Part shown: positions 17,000-25,976 of the stretch, piece after piece
Numbering within the stretch: position 1 is the stretch's first letter
Layout: each line of letters opens with the position of its first letter
Assembly (NCBI RefSeq): GCF_001761465.1
Contig: NZ_CP017479.1
Span: 1,860,001-1,924,000, forward strand
Source of the DNA: Flavobacterium gilvum
GTDB taxonomy: Bacteria; Bacteroidota; Bacteroidia; Flavobacteriales; Flavobacteriaceae
Reading direction: 5' to 3'
DNA length: 64,000 nt
The notes under the pieces: generated by a model
What the model was told of the DNA's origin: nothing
The model's database searches: none
What the model saw: only the letters and a program-made list of their open reading frames with translations
Program-made: the position numbers and the translations under genes

Positions 17000-17926
17000 T
17001 TAAGATAATTCGAGCATGCGTTCGATAGGAATTAGTGCTTTTTCTCTGATGTCGTCCGGAACATCAATTTCAGGTGTTTCATTTAGTAGACAGTCGTACA
17101 CTTTTTGAAGTGTGTTCATTTTCATGTATCCACATTCACTGCAAGCACAGGTGTTGTCCTCGTTTGAAGGTGCCGGAATAAGTATTTTATTAGGTACTTC
17201 TTGTCTCATTTTATGTAAAATACCAGCTTCGGTAGCGACAATAAATTTGTTGCTTGGATTGGTTTTAACATAATTAATCATTCCAGCTGTCGAACCAATG
17301 TAGTTGGCTGTTTTTAGGATATGTGTTTCCGATTCTGGGTGTGCGATGATTTCGGCATCGGGATTTTGTTTGTACAAAGCCACAAGTTTATCTAGCGAAA
17401 ATGCTTCGTGAACCACACAGGAACCATCCCAAAGCAGCATTTTTCTACCTGTTTTCTCCATAACATATTTTCCTAAATTTTTATCCGGGGCAAAAATGAT
17501 AGGTTTGTCCAATGGAATGGATTCTACAATTTTTACTGCATTGGATGAAGTAACCACAATGTCTGTCAGTGCTTTAACTTCGGCAGAACAGTTTACGTAT
17601 GTAATTACGATATGATCGGGGTGTGCTGCTGTGAATTCTTTGAATGTATCTGCAGGACAAGACTCGGCTAGTGAGCAGCCAGCTTTCAAATCTGGCAGGA
17701 TTACTTTTTTGGTAGGGTTTAATATTTTGGCAGTTTCGGCCATAAAATGAACTCCCGCGAAAAGGATAATATCGGCATCAACTTTCATTGCTTCCTGGGA
17801 TAATCCCAAGCTGTCTCCTACATAATCTGCCACATCTTGTATATCGGCTTCTTGATAATAATGCGCTAAGATTACCGCATTTTTCTCTTTTTTTAATTCC
17901 AATATACGTTCTTTAAGACTTTTCAT
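17000..17926 (-). CDS. nadA: Quinolinate synthase
   Basis: 308 aa. The three cysteines that bind the catalytic 4Fe-4S cluster are visible in [10 protein letters not shown] (C84), WDGSCVVHE and [19 protein letters not shown] near the N-terminus and the substrate motifs [10 protein letters not shown] and HPES are conserved. It makes quinolinate in de novo NAD synthesis, in an operon with nadB. A TATATTTG -7 element lies on the minus strand at 17974-17981. Confidence 0.95.
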   Translation of the reverse strand: MKSLKERILELKKEKNAVILAHYYQEADIQDVADYVGDSLGLSQEAMKVDADIILFAGVHFMAETAKILNPTKKVILPDLKAGCSLAESCPADTFKEFTAAHPDHIVITYVNCSAEVKALTDIVVTSSNAVKIVESIPLDKPIIFAPDKNLGKYVMEKTGRKMLLWDGSCVVHEAFSLDKLVALYKQNPDAEIIAHPESETHILKTANYIGSTAGMINYVKTNPSNKFIVATEAGILHKMRQEVPNKILIPAPSNEDNTCACSECGYMKMNTLQKVYDCLLNETPEIDVPDDIREKALIPIERMLELS

Positions 17927-17973
17927 TTTTTAAAAACTTTAATAATGTTTTTTAATTGAAGATTAATTCTATG

Positions 17974-17981
17974 CAAATATA
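17974..17981 (-). promoter_or_regulatory. -7 element of the nadAB promoter
   Basis: On the minus strand this reads TATATTTG, a perfect match to TAnnTTTG, 48 nt before the nadA start. No good TTG was found at the -33 position. Confidence 0.5.
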
Positions 17982-18110
17982 AGGCAAAACTTTGAAGATG
18001 TATGTTTCTGTAACCTTTCTAAAACTCTCAAAAAGGAAGTTTTTGTTAAAAAAATGAATTTTCCGGTTTTTGCAACCTGCAAATTTAATGGAATCTGTTT
18101 CGTTCTAATA

Positions 18111-18122
18111 TGATATTTATCA
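18111..18122. promoter_or_regulatory. FNR/CRP-like box upstream of the 606-aa gene
   Basis: TGATATTTATCA fits TGA-N6-TCA. A probable -7 element GATATTTG lies at 18146-18153, which would place the box centre about 42 bp before the start point, the usual activator position. Confidence 0.45.
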
Positions 18123-18184
18123 GGTTTTAAGCGGATATGTATGGTGATATTTGCAAAAAAGTTTTTAAACCAAAAAATACATTT

Positions 18185-20005
18185 ATGACCTCTAAAAAAC
18201 AACTACATAATTTCCATATTCCGGTGATGGGATTAGGCTATACTATTGATAGTCCGATTCGTGTGGCGCAGTATGGAATCACATCCGTTGTTTCTATTAT
18301 TGACGACGATTTGATGGAGAGAATGAACGCTTTTTACAGTGAAAAATTCAAAATTCCGTATAAGGAAATCACCGAAAAAATTCACGATTATCGTGCAGAA
18401 AGAGTGACTTCCTATCTGAACTTGATGGATACCATTGTAAAGGACAAATTTGAAAAGTTTAAGGTAGAATTGACAGAAAGCAAACAGGCATTGGAAAACT
18501 ACATAGCTATGTTGCCTAATAAATCTGAAATTAAAGAAGGTTTGCAAAATCTTGTTGATGAAGGAATTGCTTTCAAGGATACCATCAAAAAATACATTGA
18601 AGAACATCTTTCTCCAGGAGAAATCGATGTGAATATCATGACGAAAGTCGATAAGGATAATTTCAACAAAGACGAACAATTGCCTGTTGAGTTCAATGAT
18701 GCACATGCTTCACTTCGTGGTTTTGCGAACAGTAATTTGTCTTCATCTGTAGTGCTTTCAGCGGGTATGAACCCGAGATTGTATGCTTATTTTGAAAACT
18801 TCCCTGTTTTTTATCCAGATGCCAATAATAAACTGCTAAAGAAAATTATTCTGAAAGTGAGTGATTTTCGTTCGGCGATGATTCAAGGGAATTTCCTTGC
18901 CAAAAAAGGGCTTTGGGTTTCTGAATACAGAATAGAATCTGGACTTAACTGCGGAGGACACGCTTTTGCTACCGATGGGTATCTGTTGGGGCCAATTTTG
19001 GAGGAATTCAAACAGAAGAAAGAGCAATTAATCCAATCGGCGCATGAGTTGATGGTAAAAGCTTTGGAAATTAAAGGATTGCCAGTTCCAGAAAAGCCAT
19101 TTGAATTGAAAATAACCGTTCAAGGTGGTGTTGGTACAGCTGAAGAACACGACTTTTTGTTGGAACACTATCAAGTGGATTCTGTGGGTTGGGGATCACC
19201 ATTTTTATTGGTTCCCGAAGCAACTTCTGTTGATGTCGAAACTAGAAAATTATTGGAAAGAGCCAAAGAAGACGATTTTTATCTAAGTCCACTTTCGCCT
19301 CTAGGAATTCCTTTTAATGCTGTAAAAGGAACTACAAATGAATACTACAGAAACAAACGTATCCAAGAAGATAAAGCGGGAAGTTCCTGTCCAAAAAAAT
19401 ACTTGGCTTTGAGTAAAGAATACGGACCAAAAGGAATGTGCCCAGCTTCTAAAAGCTATCAGGATTTAAAATTGGAAGAATTGAATGCACAAAAGGATTC
19501 ATTGACCAATGAAGCTTTTGAGAGAAGAAAAAATGTTATAACCGAAAAGGCTTGTCTTTGTGTTGGTTTGGCAAATGCTTCTTATCTTGAAAATGATATA
19601 AAAATAAAAGGACAGCCTCAGGGTGTGGTTATTTGTCCTGGTCCAAACTTAGCTTATTTTGATAAGGAAGTTTCGCTTTTGGATATGGTAAAACACATTT
19701 ATGGAAATGGTTCGGTACTTGGTGAAAAAGAACGTCCGAATGTGATTATCAATGAGCTGAAAATGTATATGGATTATCTGAAAAAAGAAATCAATGAATT
19801 TTCGGAGCAAATCACGGCAGCACAGGCTAAAAAATTAAAGGCTTTCAAAAGTAATTTGAATGAAGGTATTGAATATTATCAATCATTAATTGCAAATAAC
19901 GATTGGTTTGAGAAAGGAAAACAAAACATCGAAAAGCAATTGAAACAGTATAAAGATGAACTCTTTGAACTTTGCATCCCAGAATTAGTGGGCGTAGCAG
20001 TTTAG
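18185..20005 (+). CDS. Conserved cysteine-rich protein of unknown function, TIM-barrel-like
   Basis: 606 aa from ATG 18185; an in-frame ATG at 18137 overlaps the apparent promoter and was not used. The N-terminus (FHIPVMGLGYTIDSPIRVAQYG) and the segments SGLNCGGHAF and ITVQGGVGTAEEHDFLLEHY resemble FMN TIM-barrel enzymes such as nitronate monooxygenases or glutamate synthase. Residues around 80-170 form a charged helical insert. The C-terminal third has cysteines arranged SSCPKK, KGMCPAS, ACLCVGL and VICPGP that could hold an Fe-S cluster. It is preceded by an FNR-like box and followed by a convergent Rrf2 regulator, so a role in anaerobic or nitrosative metabolism is likely. No precise function is claimed. 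Confidence 0.7.
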   Translation: MTSKKQLHNFHIPVMGLGYTIDSPIRVAQYGITSVVSIIDDDLMERMNAFYSEKFKIPYKEITEKIHDYRAERVTSYLNLMDTIVKDKFEKFKVELTESKQALENYIAMLPNKSEIKEGLQNLVDEGIAFKDTIKKYIEEHLSPGEIDVNIMTKVDKDNFNKDEQLPVEFNDAHASLRGFANSNLSSSVVLSAGMNPRLYAYFENFPVFYPDANNKLLKKIILKVSDFRSAMIQGNFLAKKGLWVSEYRIESGLNCGGHAFATDGYLLGPILEEFKQKKEQLIQSAHELMVKALEIKGLPVPEKPFELKITVQGGVGTAEEHDFLLEHYQVDSVGWGSPFLLVPEATSVDVETRKLLERAKEDDFYLSPLSPLGIPFNAVKGTTNEYYRNKRIQEDKAGSSCPKKYLALSKEYGPKGMCPASKSYQDLKLEELNAQKDSLTNEAFERRKNVITEKACLCVGLANASYLENDIKIKGQPQGVVICPGPNLAYFDKEVSLLDMVKHIYGNGSVLGEKERPNVIINELKMYMDYLKKEINEFSEQITAAQAKKLKAFKSNLNEGIEYYQSLIANNDWFEKGKQNIEKQLKQYKDELFELCIPELVGVAV

Positions 20006-20026
20006 TTAATAGTAGTTTTTATAATG

Positions 20027-20061
20027 AAAATAGGCTTGATGAAAATCAAGCCTATTTTTTT
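20027..20061. terminator. Bidirectional terminator
   Basis: AAAATAGGCTTGAT, loop GAAA, ATCAAGCCTATTTTTTT between the 606-aa gene and the convergent Rrf2 gene. Confidence 0.85.
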
Positions 20062-20110
20062 ATATGTGTGTGAAAATGATTCGAATCTATTTTGGTAATT
20101 TCTATTCAAG

Positions 20111-20545
20111 TTAATACCTCAAAAAAGTGTCTCCAGGCTTAATACCCATTGCCAATTCTTCAAGATTAGTATTTTCGAGCATAAAGGCCAATTCCGTTCG
20201 GATGGATTTAAACTTTTCGTGCATCGGGCAGGGATGATCATCAGAACAATTGGAGAGACCTAAACCGCAGCCTGTAAAAACGCGATCGCCTTCAAGCGCA
20301 TTTACAATTTGGGCGAGTTTAACTTCTCGCATCGTTTCTCTTGCGATTTCAAAACCGCCGCCAACACCTTTTACAGAATTGATAATATTGCCTTTTGACA
20401 GGATTTGAAGGATTTTTGCCGTAAAAGCTTCAGGAGAATCAATTTTTTTGGCAATGTCTTTGAGTCCGACTCTTTTATTCTGAAAAGACTCTGACGCTAT
20501 AAAAATCGTGGCTCTAATGCCGTATTCGCAAGTTTTAGAAAACAT
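20111..20545 (-). CDS. Rrf2-family Fe-S transcription regulator, NsrR/IscR-like
   Basis: 144 aa with the Rrf2 winged helix (YGIRATIFIA, DIAKKIDSPEAFTAKILQIL, VKGVGGGFEIAR). The three cysteines C93, C100 and C106 (CGLGLSNCSDDHPC) match the cluster-binding loop of NsrR, IscR and RsrR types. NsrR senses NO through its cluster and represses NO-detoxifying genes. Nearby ric, nor and nirK genes and the shared AAAAGA-N8-TCTTTT boxes make it the best local candidate for the regulon's repressor. A TAAATTTG -7 element lies just upstream. Which member of the family it is cannot be fixed by sequence alone. Confidence 0.85.
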   Translation of the reverse strand: MFSKTCEYGIRATIFIASESFQNKRVGLKDIAKKIDSPEAFTAKILQILSKGNIINSVKGVGGGFEIARETMREVKLAQIVNALEGDRVFTGCGLGLSNCSDDHPCPMHEKFKSIRTELAFMLENTNLEELAMGIKPGDTFLRY

Positions 20546-20742
20546 AATCGGTTTTTTACAAATTTAAGAAATAAGTTTAATTTTTAATAATTACTTTAAA
20601 AATATCAGTTGTTTTTTAATAAAATTTTTCATTAGGTGAGGCTTTTTTCTAAATATAACTCTCATAAAGGCGCTAAGCCGCAAAGTTCTGATCCTTCTCT
20701 TTGTGTGTAGCGAGGAAAAACGAGTGTTTTAAGGACAAAAAA

Positions 20743-21192
20743 TTAAAGTCCACCGAAACGAACAAAAGATCCCAAAATAAGCATCGCAACCCCAATTATG
20801 GTAACCGAAAGAATATGAAAAGTCATTTCGGGAAATTTACCGGGATTCGTTTTCAGTTTTGGCAATATGCGAAATTGAGCACTCAAGGCAAAAAGAACAG
20901 TCAATAACAACAATAGTAATTTTGTCGAAACCACTTTTTCAATAGGAGTGGCAAAATGAAACCAATATTCTATGCTTACACCATATTTATAAGCCATCAT
21001 AATTCCAGTGACAACAAGCAAAAACAATGCCGTCATTCCTACGGGTTCGTACTTTCTTTCATAATCTAGGATTATATTTTGATTTTTCTCTCGGAGTGCC
21101 TGTGGCAAATGGCCAAAGACCAACAATAGATGGCCTCCAACCCAAATGGCAGCACACAAAAGATGAATGATTAGTAATAAATGATGGTTCAT
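20743..21192 (-). CDS. CopD-like four-helix membrane protein
   Basis: 149 aa with four transmembrane helices and the start LLLIIHLLCAAIWVGGHLLL, which has the conserved His and WVGG of CopD/DUF2214-type proteins. Family members may bind heme or copper. It lies downstream of the oxidase-like gene on the same strand. A role in heme or copper handling for denitrification enzymes is a guess. Confidence 0.7.
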   Translation of the reverse strand: MNHHLLLIIHLLCAAIWVGGHLLLVFGHLPQALREKNQNIILDYERKYEPVGMTALFLLVVTGIMMAYKYGVSIEYWFHFATPIEKVVSTKLLLLLLTVLFALSAQFRILPKLKTNPGKFPEMTFHILSVTIIGVAMLILGSFVRFGGL

Positions 21193-21227
21193 GTTTTTTT
21201 TAGTTTAAGAAGATGGTTGAATTTTTG

Positions 21228-21443
21228 AAACATATAAGTCATATAAGTTTTTTTGTTGAATTAGAATAAAAGTTAAATCGAAGATTATTTAAGTGATTCA
21301 AAGATTTAAAGCAATTCAACTTATATTTCCTTATATGCCTTATATGGTTAAAAATCGTCACGCTCATCTAACTTATATTCGCTTTAGCTTTTATTCTAAA
21401 AAACAAACTTATATTTTCTTATATGCCTTATATGGTTAAAAAT
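21228..21443. repeat. Complex repeat: 38-bp direct repeats and inverted partners
   Basis: AACTTATATTTCCTTATATG... at 21318-21355 recurs with one change at 21406-21443; a reverse partner is at about 21228-21249. A second inverted pair (TTAGAATAAAAG at about 21260 and its complement at about 21388) is nested inside. The right copy covers the last codons and stop of the oxidase-like gene. Confidence 0.7.
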
Positions 21444-22654
21444 TTAGCACTGTTTATTTTAGATTGAAAAACACCAATCGTCAGCATCAAAAGTCCCACC
21501 GGCAAAAAGATACTTGACAAAAATAAATTTAGATAATAATTCGGCACAGAACCTTTGTCCAGGAACAGCCAAATACCTTGGAGAAACAAAAGGATTTCGG
21601 TAGTTACAAATCCTACCAAAAAAAGAATGGTTCCCCATTTTTGAATCACTTTTTTTGAATTTAAAAAATTATTTTGAAACGCCAGTCCAAACAAAAAGCC
21701 AGTGATAATACCCAACATAGTCAGGTGGATGTATCCAATGACGAAATTTCGGATCTGATGGGAAACTTGCGCCAATTCCGGAACCAAAACAACCAACTGA
21801 ATAATGATTTTTAAAGCTAATGAAAACATGGCAAATCCGTAAGTGGTTTTTTCCAATGTAGAAAGTGTAGAAAAGAACGTCTTTAATTGTGGTTTAATTA
21901 GTTGAACAAAAAGCAATGCCGATACGAATTGCAATACAACTCCAACCGCATTTATCCAATAAAAAATGGAGTTTGATAAATACCAACTCACAGGCAAGGC
22001 TAAGGTTAATACCGTTGCGATTACAAACATATTATAGACAATACCAAATTTTTTTTCGTCCATTGTGATTTTTGATTGTTTAAAAAACAAGGCCAAAACC
22101 GCAAACAAAAACCACCCATTAAACTGAAAATGAAGGAAAAACTGAATCGCAATTTGGTAAAAAGCGCTTGCTTTTCCTAACAATCCCACTGCCGGACCCA
22201 GGCACCAAACGCCCAATGTGGAGAAAACCATAAAAAACAAAGCAGTTTTAAGCATCCTGTTTTCGTGGAAAGTGGCGGGTTTAGCGTCTTTCCAAATCAG
22301 ACGGCAAAAATAATAACTGCAAAAAATATGCAAAGTCGAAAACAATATTGATACAAAGGCATATCCTTGTGCGGGAAAATCAATCATCATGCCTAATACC
22401 GCGATTTCTGTAACCCAAAATAATCGGTTATAAACGGGTTTTTCTTGTTCCTTTTTTGGGATAAAAGAGTAAAATATCAAGCAATATAGCATTAAAAAAA
22501 CCCACCCCAGCATGGCGACATGAGAATGGCCATGCATCAAAAACTGAAAATTGACTCCCTCGATGGGTGAGACATACATCCACCGAAGCAATAATCCCAT
22601 TAGCGAAGCAATAAAAAAATTGGCAAAACATACCAGAATCCAGCTTTTTCTCAT
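21428..22654 (-). CDS. Heme-copper-oxidase-like / NnrS-like polytopic membrane protein
   Basis: 408 aa from ATG 22654; a GTG 12 codons earlier lies inside a palindrome and was not used. About 12 transmembrane helices are evident. The segments FLMHGHSHVAMLGW, FLHFQFNGWF and IGYIHLTMLG resemble parts of cytochrome oxidase subunit I and of NnrS. The typical His-His pair of the copper site is not present, so it is unlikely to be a terminal oxidase. Proteins like this are often near NO-metabolism genes. A heme/NO-related role is an inference. The last codons come from a repeat element. Confidence 0.6.
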   Translation of the reverse strand: MRKSWILVCFANFFIASLMGLLLRWMYVSPIEGVNFQFLMHGHSHVAMLGWVFLMLYCLIFYSFIPKKEQEKPVYNRLFWVTEIAVLGMMIDFPAQGYAFVSILFSTLHIFCSYYFCRLIWKDAKPATFHENRMLKTALFFMVFSTLGVWCLGPAVGLLGKASAFYQIAIQFFLHFQFNGWFLFAVLALFFKQSKITMDEKKFGIVYNMFVIATVLTLALPVSWYLSNSIFYWINAVGVVLQFVSALLFVQLIKPQLKTFFSTLSTLEKTTYGFAMFSLALKIIIQLVVLVPELAQVSHQIRNFVIGYIHLTMLGIITGFLFGLAFQNNFLNSKKVIQKWGTILFLVGFVTTEILLFLQGIWLFLDKGSVPNYYLNLFLSSIFLPVGLLMLTIGVFQSKINSAKFLTI

Positions 22655-22682
22655 AAGTGTCTTATTGTAAACGTTGGTTTTT

Positions 22683-22837
22683 TTAACCACATAGAAACAT
22701 AGAATTTATAGTTTTAAAAAAAAAGAGTTTGATAGTCGTTTCACTTTTCACATAGTAATCTTGTGTGAAAAATAATATTATTTCTATTCGATCTTTACAG
22801 GTTAGATATAAAATCTATGTTTCTATATGTGGTTAAA
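22683..22837. repeat. Long inverted repeat (TTAACCACATAGAAACATAG)
   Basis: TTAACCACATAGAAACATAG at 22683-22702 and CTATGTTTCTATATGTGGTTAA near 22815-22837 are inverted arms in the gap between nrdG and the oxidase-like gene. The arms flank about 110 nt of AT-rich sequence. Confidence 0.65.
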
Positions 22838-22877
22838 TTTTTTATTCAAACAGAATTATTCCCAATTCGTTTTATTA

Positions 22878-23594
22878 TTATCCTCTAAAATGCACTTTGA
22901 TTTTATCGGTTGATAGGTTTTCATTTTCAATGTTTTTCAAAGAATATCCCAATTTTTCTATAGTTGTGGCATCATTCATAAAATGTTGAATATAATAATT
23001 TCCTGCATAACCTGTTTTTTCCAGATAGGAAATCATTTCCTGAATATCATTTTTATTTAATAATTCAGAATGTACCGTTGTGCGGACTTCAAACGGAATA
23101 GTTCTTTGAAGTAATAAATGTAATGACTTTTCGAATGAATTGAAAAGTTGAGACTTTGTTATTTTTTCAAAATTTGAAGGCATAGCTTTGAAATCGATTG
23201 CAACATAATCGATGAGTTTTTTTGCTATGAGTTCTTCTAGTATTTTGGGCTGGGATCCATTTGTGTCTATTTTGACCAAAAAGCCCATTTTTTTGACTTC
23301 TTCAATAAATAAAATACTTTTTTTATGCATTAAGCATTCGCCACCACTAAAAACGACAGCATCCAATAGACCTTTCCTGCTTTTCAGGAATTGAAGCGCA
23401 TTTTCAAATTTGATGATTCCCTTGCCAAAAACAATTTCGGGATTGTAACAGTAAAGACACCGCATATTACAGCCTGCAAACCAAAGGATGCAAGCTGATT
23501 TATGCGGATAGTCTAATAATGTAAAAGGAGTTATGTTGTAAATTGGTTTAGCAACACTTTCCTTCAGTAAAATGAGTTCGTTGTTTGTGTTCAC
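22878..23594 (-). CDS. nrdG: Anaerobic ribonucleotide reductase activating protein (radical SAM)
   Basis: 238 aa. GCNMRCLYCYNPE carries the CX3CX2C radical-SAM motif. FSGGECLMH and DTNGSQP follow as in NrdG. It forms the glycyl radical on NrdD. The start is a GTG at 23594, because no ATG precedes the SAM motif. The gene overlaps the 55-codon nrdD C-terminal gene by 47 nt, so both are probably translated in a coupled way. Confidence 0.88.
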   Translation of the reverse strand: MNTNNELILLKESVAKPIYNITPFTLLDYPHKSACILWFAGCNMRCLYCYNPEIVFGKGIIKFENALQFLKSRKGLLDAVVFSGGECLMHKKSILFIEEVKKMGFLVKIDTNGSQPKILEELIAKKLIDYVAIDFKAMPSNFEKITKSQLFNSFEKSLHLLLQRTIPFEVRTTVHSELLNKNDIQEMISYLEKTGYAGNYYIQHFMNDATTIEKLGYSLKNIENENLSTDKIKVHFRG

Positions 23595-23715
23595 CTTTCT
23601 TTCCTATATTAAAACTTTCTACGGGTCTGTGATAGCCCATTACTCGTGTGTACACCAAACACTTGGTGCGTAATTCTTGATTTTGCTCTAAAATTTGCTT
23701 GGTTGTTAATTTCAT
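23548..23715 (-). CDS. Separate glycyl-radical C-terminal piece of anaerobic ribonucleotide reductase
   Basis: A 55-aa protein starting at ATG 23715: MKLTTKQILEQNQELRTK, then CLVYTRVMGYHRPVESFN, then IGKKGEHKQRTHFTEGKCC. The RVMGYHRPVE-N-GK-E-R pattern is that of the last 40-50 residues of class III NrdD, which holds the glycyl radical (here the Gly of RVMGY). The 701-aa NrdD upstream ends before this segment. I infer that the active enzyme is assembled from two chains. It overlaps nrdG. A short helix (KQILEQNQEL) precedes the motif and may dock it. Confidence 0.82.
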   Translation of the reverse strand: MKLTTKQILEQNQELRTKCLVYTRVMGYHRPVESFNIGKKGEHKQRTHFTEGKCC

Positions 23716-23751
23716 ATTTTAAGGGTTTAAAGTTTAAGAATTGTATGAAGT

Positions 23752-23834
23752 TTAACCGCAAGGTTCGCAAAGGAAACGCAAAGTTCACAAAGCTTAGCGT
23801 CCTAAGCGTAATTCTTTGCGAACCTTGCGGTTAA
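23752..23834. repeat. Long palindrome between nrdD and its C-terminal piece
   Basis: TTAACCGCAAGGTTCGCAAAG and CTTTGCGAACCTTGCGGTTAA are perfect 21-nt arms with a weaker inner palindrome (AAGCTTAGCGTCCTAAGCG). It has the style of the other intergenic palindromes in this window. Confidence 0.85.
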
Positions 23835-23838
23835 GTTT

Positions 23839-25944
23839 TTATAATTCAATAAATTTTGCTTTTTCTTCAATGATGATTTCATCACATTTTGGACAATATT
23901 CATGTTCTCCATTCAAATAACCGTGCAACGGGCATACGCTGAATACAGGCGTTACGGTAATGTAAGGCAATCTGAAATTGGTGATCACTTTTTTCACAAA
24001 CTGTTTGCAGGCTTCCGATGAACTTATTTTTTCACTCATATAAAGGTGAAGTACCGTTCCACCGGTGTATTTGCATTGCAATTGATCTTGAAGCAGCAAA
24101 GCTTCAAAAGGGTCTTGCGTATAATCGACAGGGATTTGTGAACTGTTTGTGTAATAGATGTTGTCTTCTTGTCCCGCTTGAATAATATCGTCAAAACGTT
24201 TTTTGTCTTCTTTGGCAAAACGATAAGTTGTCCCTTCGGCCGGTGTGGCTTCCAGGTTATATAGATTTCCTGTTTCTTCTTGAAATTCTTTCATTCGGTT
24301 GCGAATATGATCCAGAATTTCAGAAGCTAATTCAATACCACTATCAGTGGTTATTGTGTCTTGGTTATCGGTAAAATTTTCAATCATTTCATTCATTCCG
24401 TTCACACCGATAGTCGAAAAGTGGTTTCTGAAATGTTGTAGATAGCGTTTAGTGTACGGATACAATCCTCTGTCATACATTTCCTGAATAAAAACTCTTT
24501 TTTTCTCCAAAGTTGATTTAGAAATGTATAAAAGACGATCCAGTTCAGTATATAATTTTTCTTTATTTCCTTTATTCAAATAGCCTAAACGTGCCATATT
24601 TATGGTTACAACTCCGATACTTCCTGTCATTTCGGCACTTCCGAAGAGACCATTTCCACGTTTTAGCAATTCACGTAAATCCAGTTGCAAACGACAGCAC
24701 ATACTGCGAACTGCATTGGGTTTGTAAGCTTCTTCATTTTCAATCTTATTGCCATTTTCATCTAGAACATATTGACTTCCGATGAAATTTTGGAAATAAG
24801 AAGAACCAATTTTGGCGGTGTTTTCAAAAAGCAAATCAGTGTTTTCGCCGTCCCAGTCAAATGCTTCGGTAATATTCACCGTTGGAATAGGGAAGGTAAA
24901 GGGTTGTCCGTTGGCATCACCTTCGGTCATAACTGTATAATAGGCTTTATTGATGAGATTCATTTCTTTTTGGAAATGCTCATAACGCAAGTCGGTTACT
25001 TTGGATACACCTCTTTCTTTTGCTCTTTCCAGTAAGTCTTTGTTTTTGTTACCTTCAAAGAAATGATAATCGTTTTTGGTCGGAATCTGTGTCTTTAAAT
25101 CATCCGGTACAATCCAGTCCAGAGTGATATTGGTAAATGGTGATTGTCCCCATCTTGCAGGAACATTCAGATTGTAAACAAAACTTCTTACCGCTTTTAA
25201 TACATCTTCAAAATTTAAATTATCCTTGAAAACATAAGGAGCCAAATACGTATCAAAAGAGCTGAAAGCCTGCGCTCCTGCCCATTCGCTTTGCAAAATC
25301 CCTAGGAAATTGGCCATTTGTCCCAAAGCTTCCCTAAAGTGCGATGGAGGTCTGCTTTCCACGCGGCCTCTCACACCGTTGAAACCTTCGTTAAGCAACA
25401 CTCGTAAACTCCAACCTGCACAATAACCAGTAAGGCAATCCAAATCATGAATGTGAATATCACCATTGCGATGCGCGTAACCTTCTTCTTTGGTATAAAT
25501 TTTATCAAGCCAGTAGTTGGCAATGATTTTTCCTGCCACATTATTTACCAGTCCAGCATTAGAATAGGAAGTATTGGCATTAGCATTGATGCGCCAATCG
25601 GTTTGACCTATATATTCCTCAATAGTCTGGGTGCTGTCCACATAAGTAGTGTCATCGTTGAGCCCTTCAATATGTTCGCGCTGTAATTTTCGGGTGTGTC
25701 GAAACAGCATGAAAGAACGCATTACATCAAAGTATTCTTTTTCATACAGTTTCTTTTCAATCATGTCCTGAATATCCTCAACAGACCATACTTCTTCATT
25801 TTCCAGTTGAATGATAATGCTTTCAAAAACACTTTCATCAACAACTACCGAAACGCTTTTGAAACTTTTTTCAATAGCATCTTTGATTTTATAACTTTCA
25901 AAGGGTTTGTATTTCCCATTTCTTTTAATGACATAATTTCCCAT
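23839..25944 (-). CDS. nrdD: Anaerobic ribonucleoside-triphosphate reductase, large part lacking the glycyl radical segment
   Basis: 701 aa. The N-terminal 90 residues are an ATP-cone (MGNYVIKRNGKYKPFE). The core has the typical GLFGSAEMTGSIGVVTINMARL and LHLYMSEK motifs. The end has the zinc site as C-P-L-H ... C-P-K-C (VCPLHGYLNGEHEYCPKC). Normal class III enzymes continue for about 30-40 residues to a glycyl-radical RV-GY motif, which here is encoded by a separate gene at 23548-23715. It reduces NTPs to dNTPs without oxygen, with formate or thioredoxin as reductant. It forms an operon with ric upstream and nrdG downstream. Confidence 0.92.
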   Translation of the reverse strand: MGNYVIKRNGKYKPFESYKIKDAIEKSFKSVSVVVDESVFESIIIQLENEEVWSVEDIQDMIEKKLYEKEYFDVMRSFMLFRHTRKLQREHIEGLNDDTTYVDSTQTIEEYIGQTDWRINANANTSYSNAGLVNNVAGKIIANYWLDKIYTKEEGYAHRNGDIHIHDLDCLTGYCAGWSLRVLLNEGFNGVRGRVESRPPSHFREALGQMANFLGILQSEWAGAQAFSSFDTYLAPYVFKDNLNFEDVLKAVRSFVYNLNVPARWGQSPFTNITLDWIVPDDLKTQIPTKNDYHFFEGNKNKDLLERAKERGVSKVTDLRYEHFQKEMNLINKAYYTVMTEGDANGQPFTFPIPTVNITEAFDWDGENTDLLFENTAKIGSSYFQNFIGSQYVLDENGNKIENEEAYKPNAVRSMCCRLQLDLRELLKRGNGLFGSAEMTGSIGVVTINMARLGYLNKGNKEKLYTELDRLLYISKSTLEKKRVFIQEMYDRGLYPYTKRYLQHFRNHFSTIGVNGMNEMIENFTDNQDTITTDSGIELASEILDHIRNRMKEFQEETGNLYNLEATPAEGTTYRFAKEDKKRFDDIIQAGQEDNIYYTNSSQIPVDYTQDPFEALLLQDQLQCKYTGGTVLHLYMSEKISSSEACKQFVKKVITNFRLPYITVTPVFSVCPLHGYLNGEHEYCPKCDEIIIEEKAKFIEL

Positions 25945-25976
25945 AGTTGTTGATGTTTTAGTGTTTTACAATTTTT

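Noticed and set aside
21428..22654. Calling the oxidase-like protein a terminal oxidase or NorB paralogue
   Set aside because: The His pair for CuB/FeB and the conserved Glu of NorB are not found.
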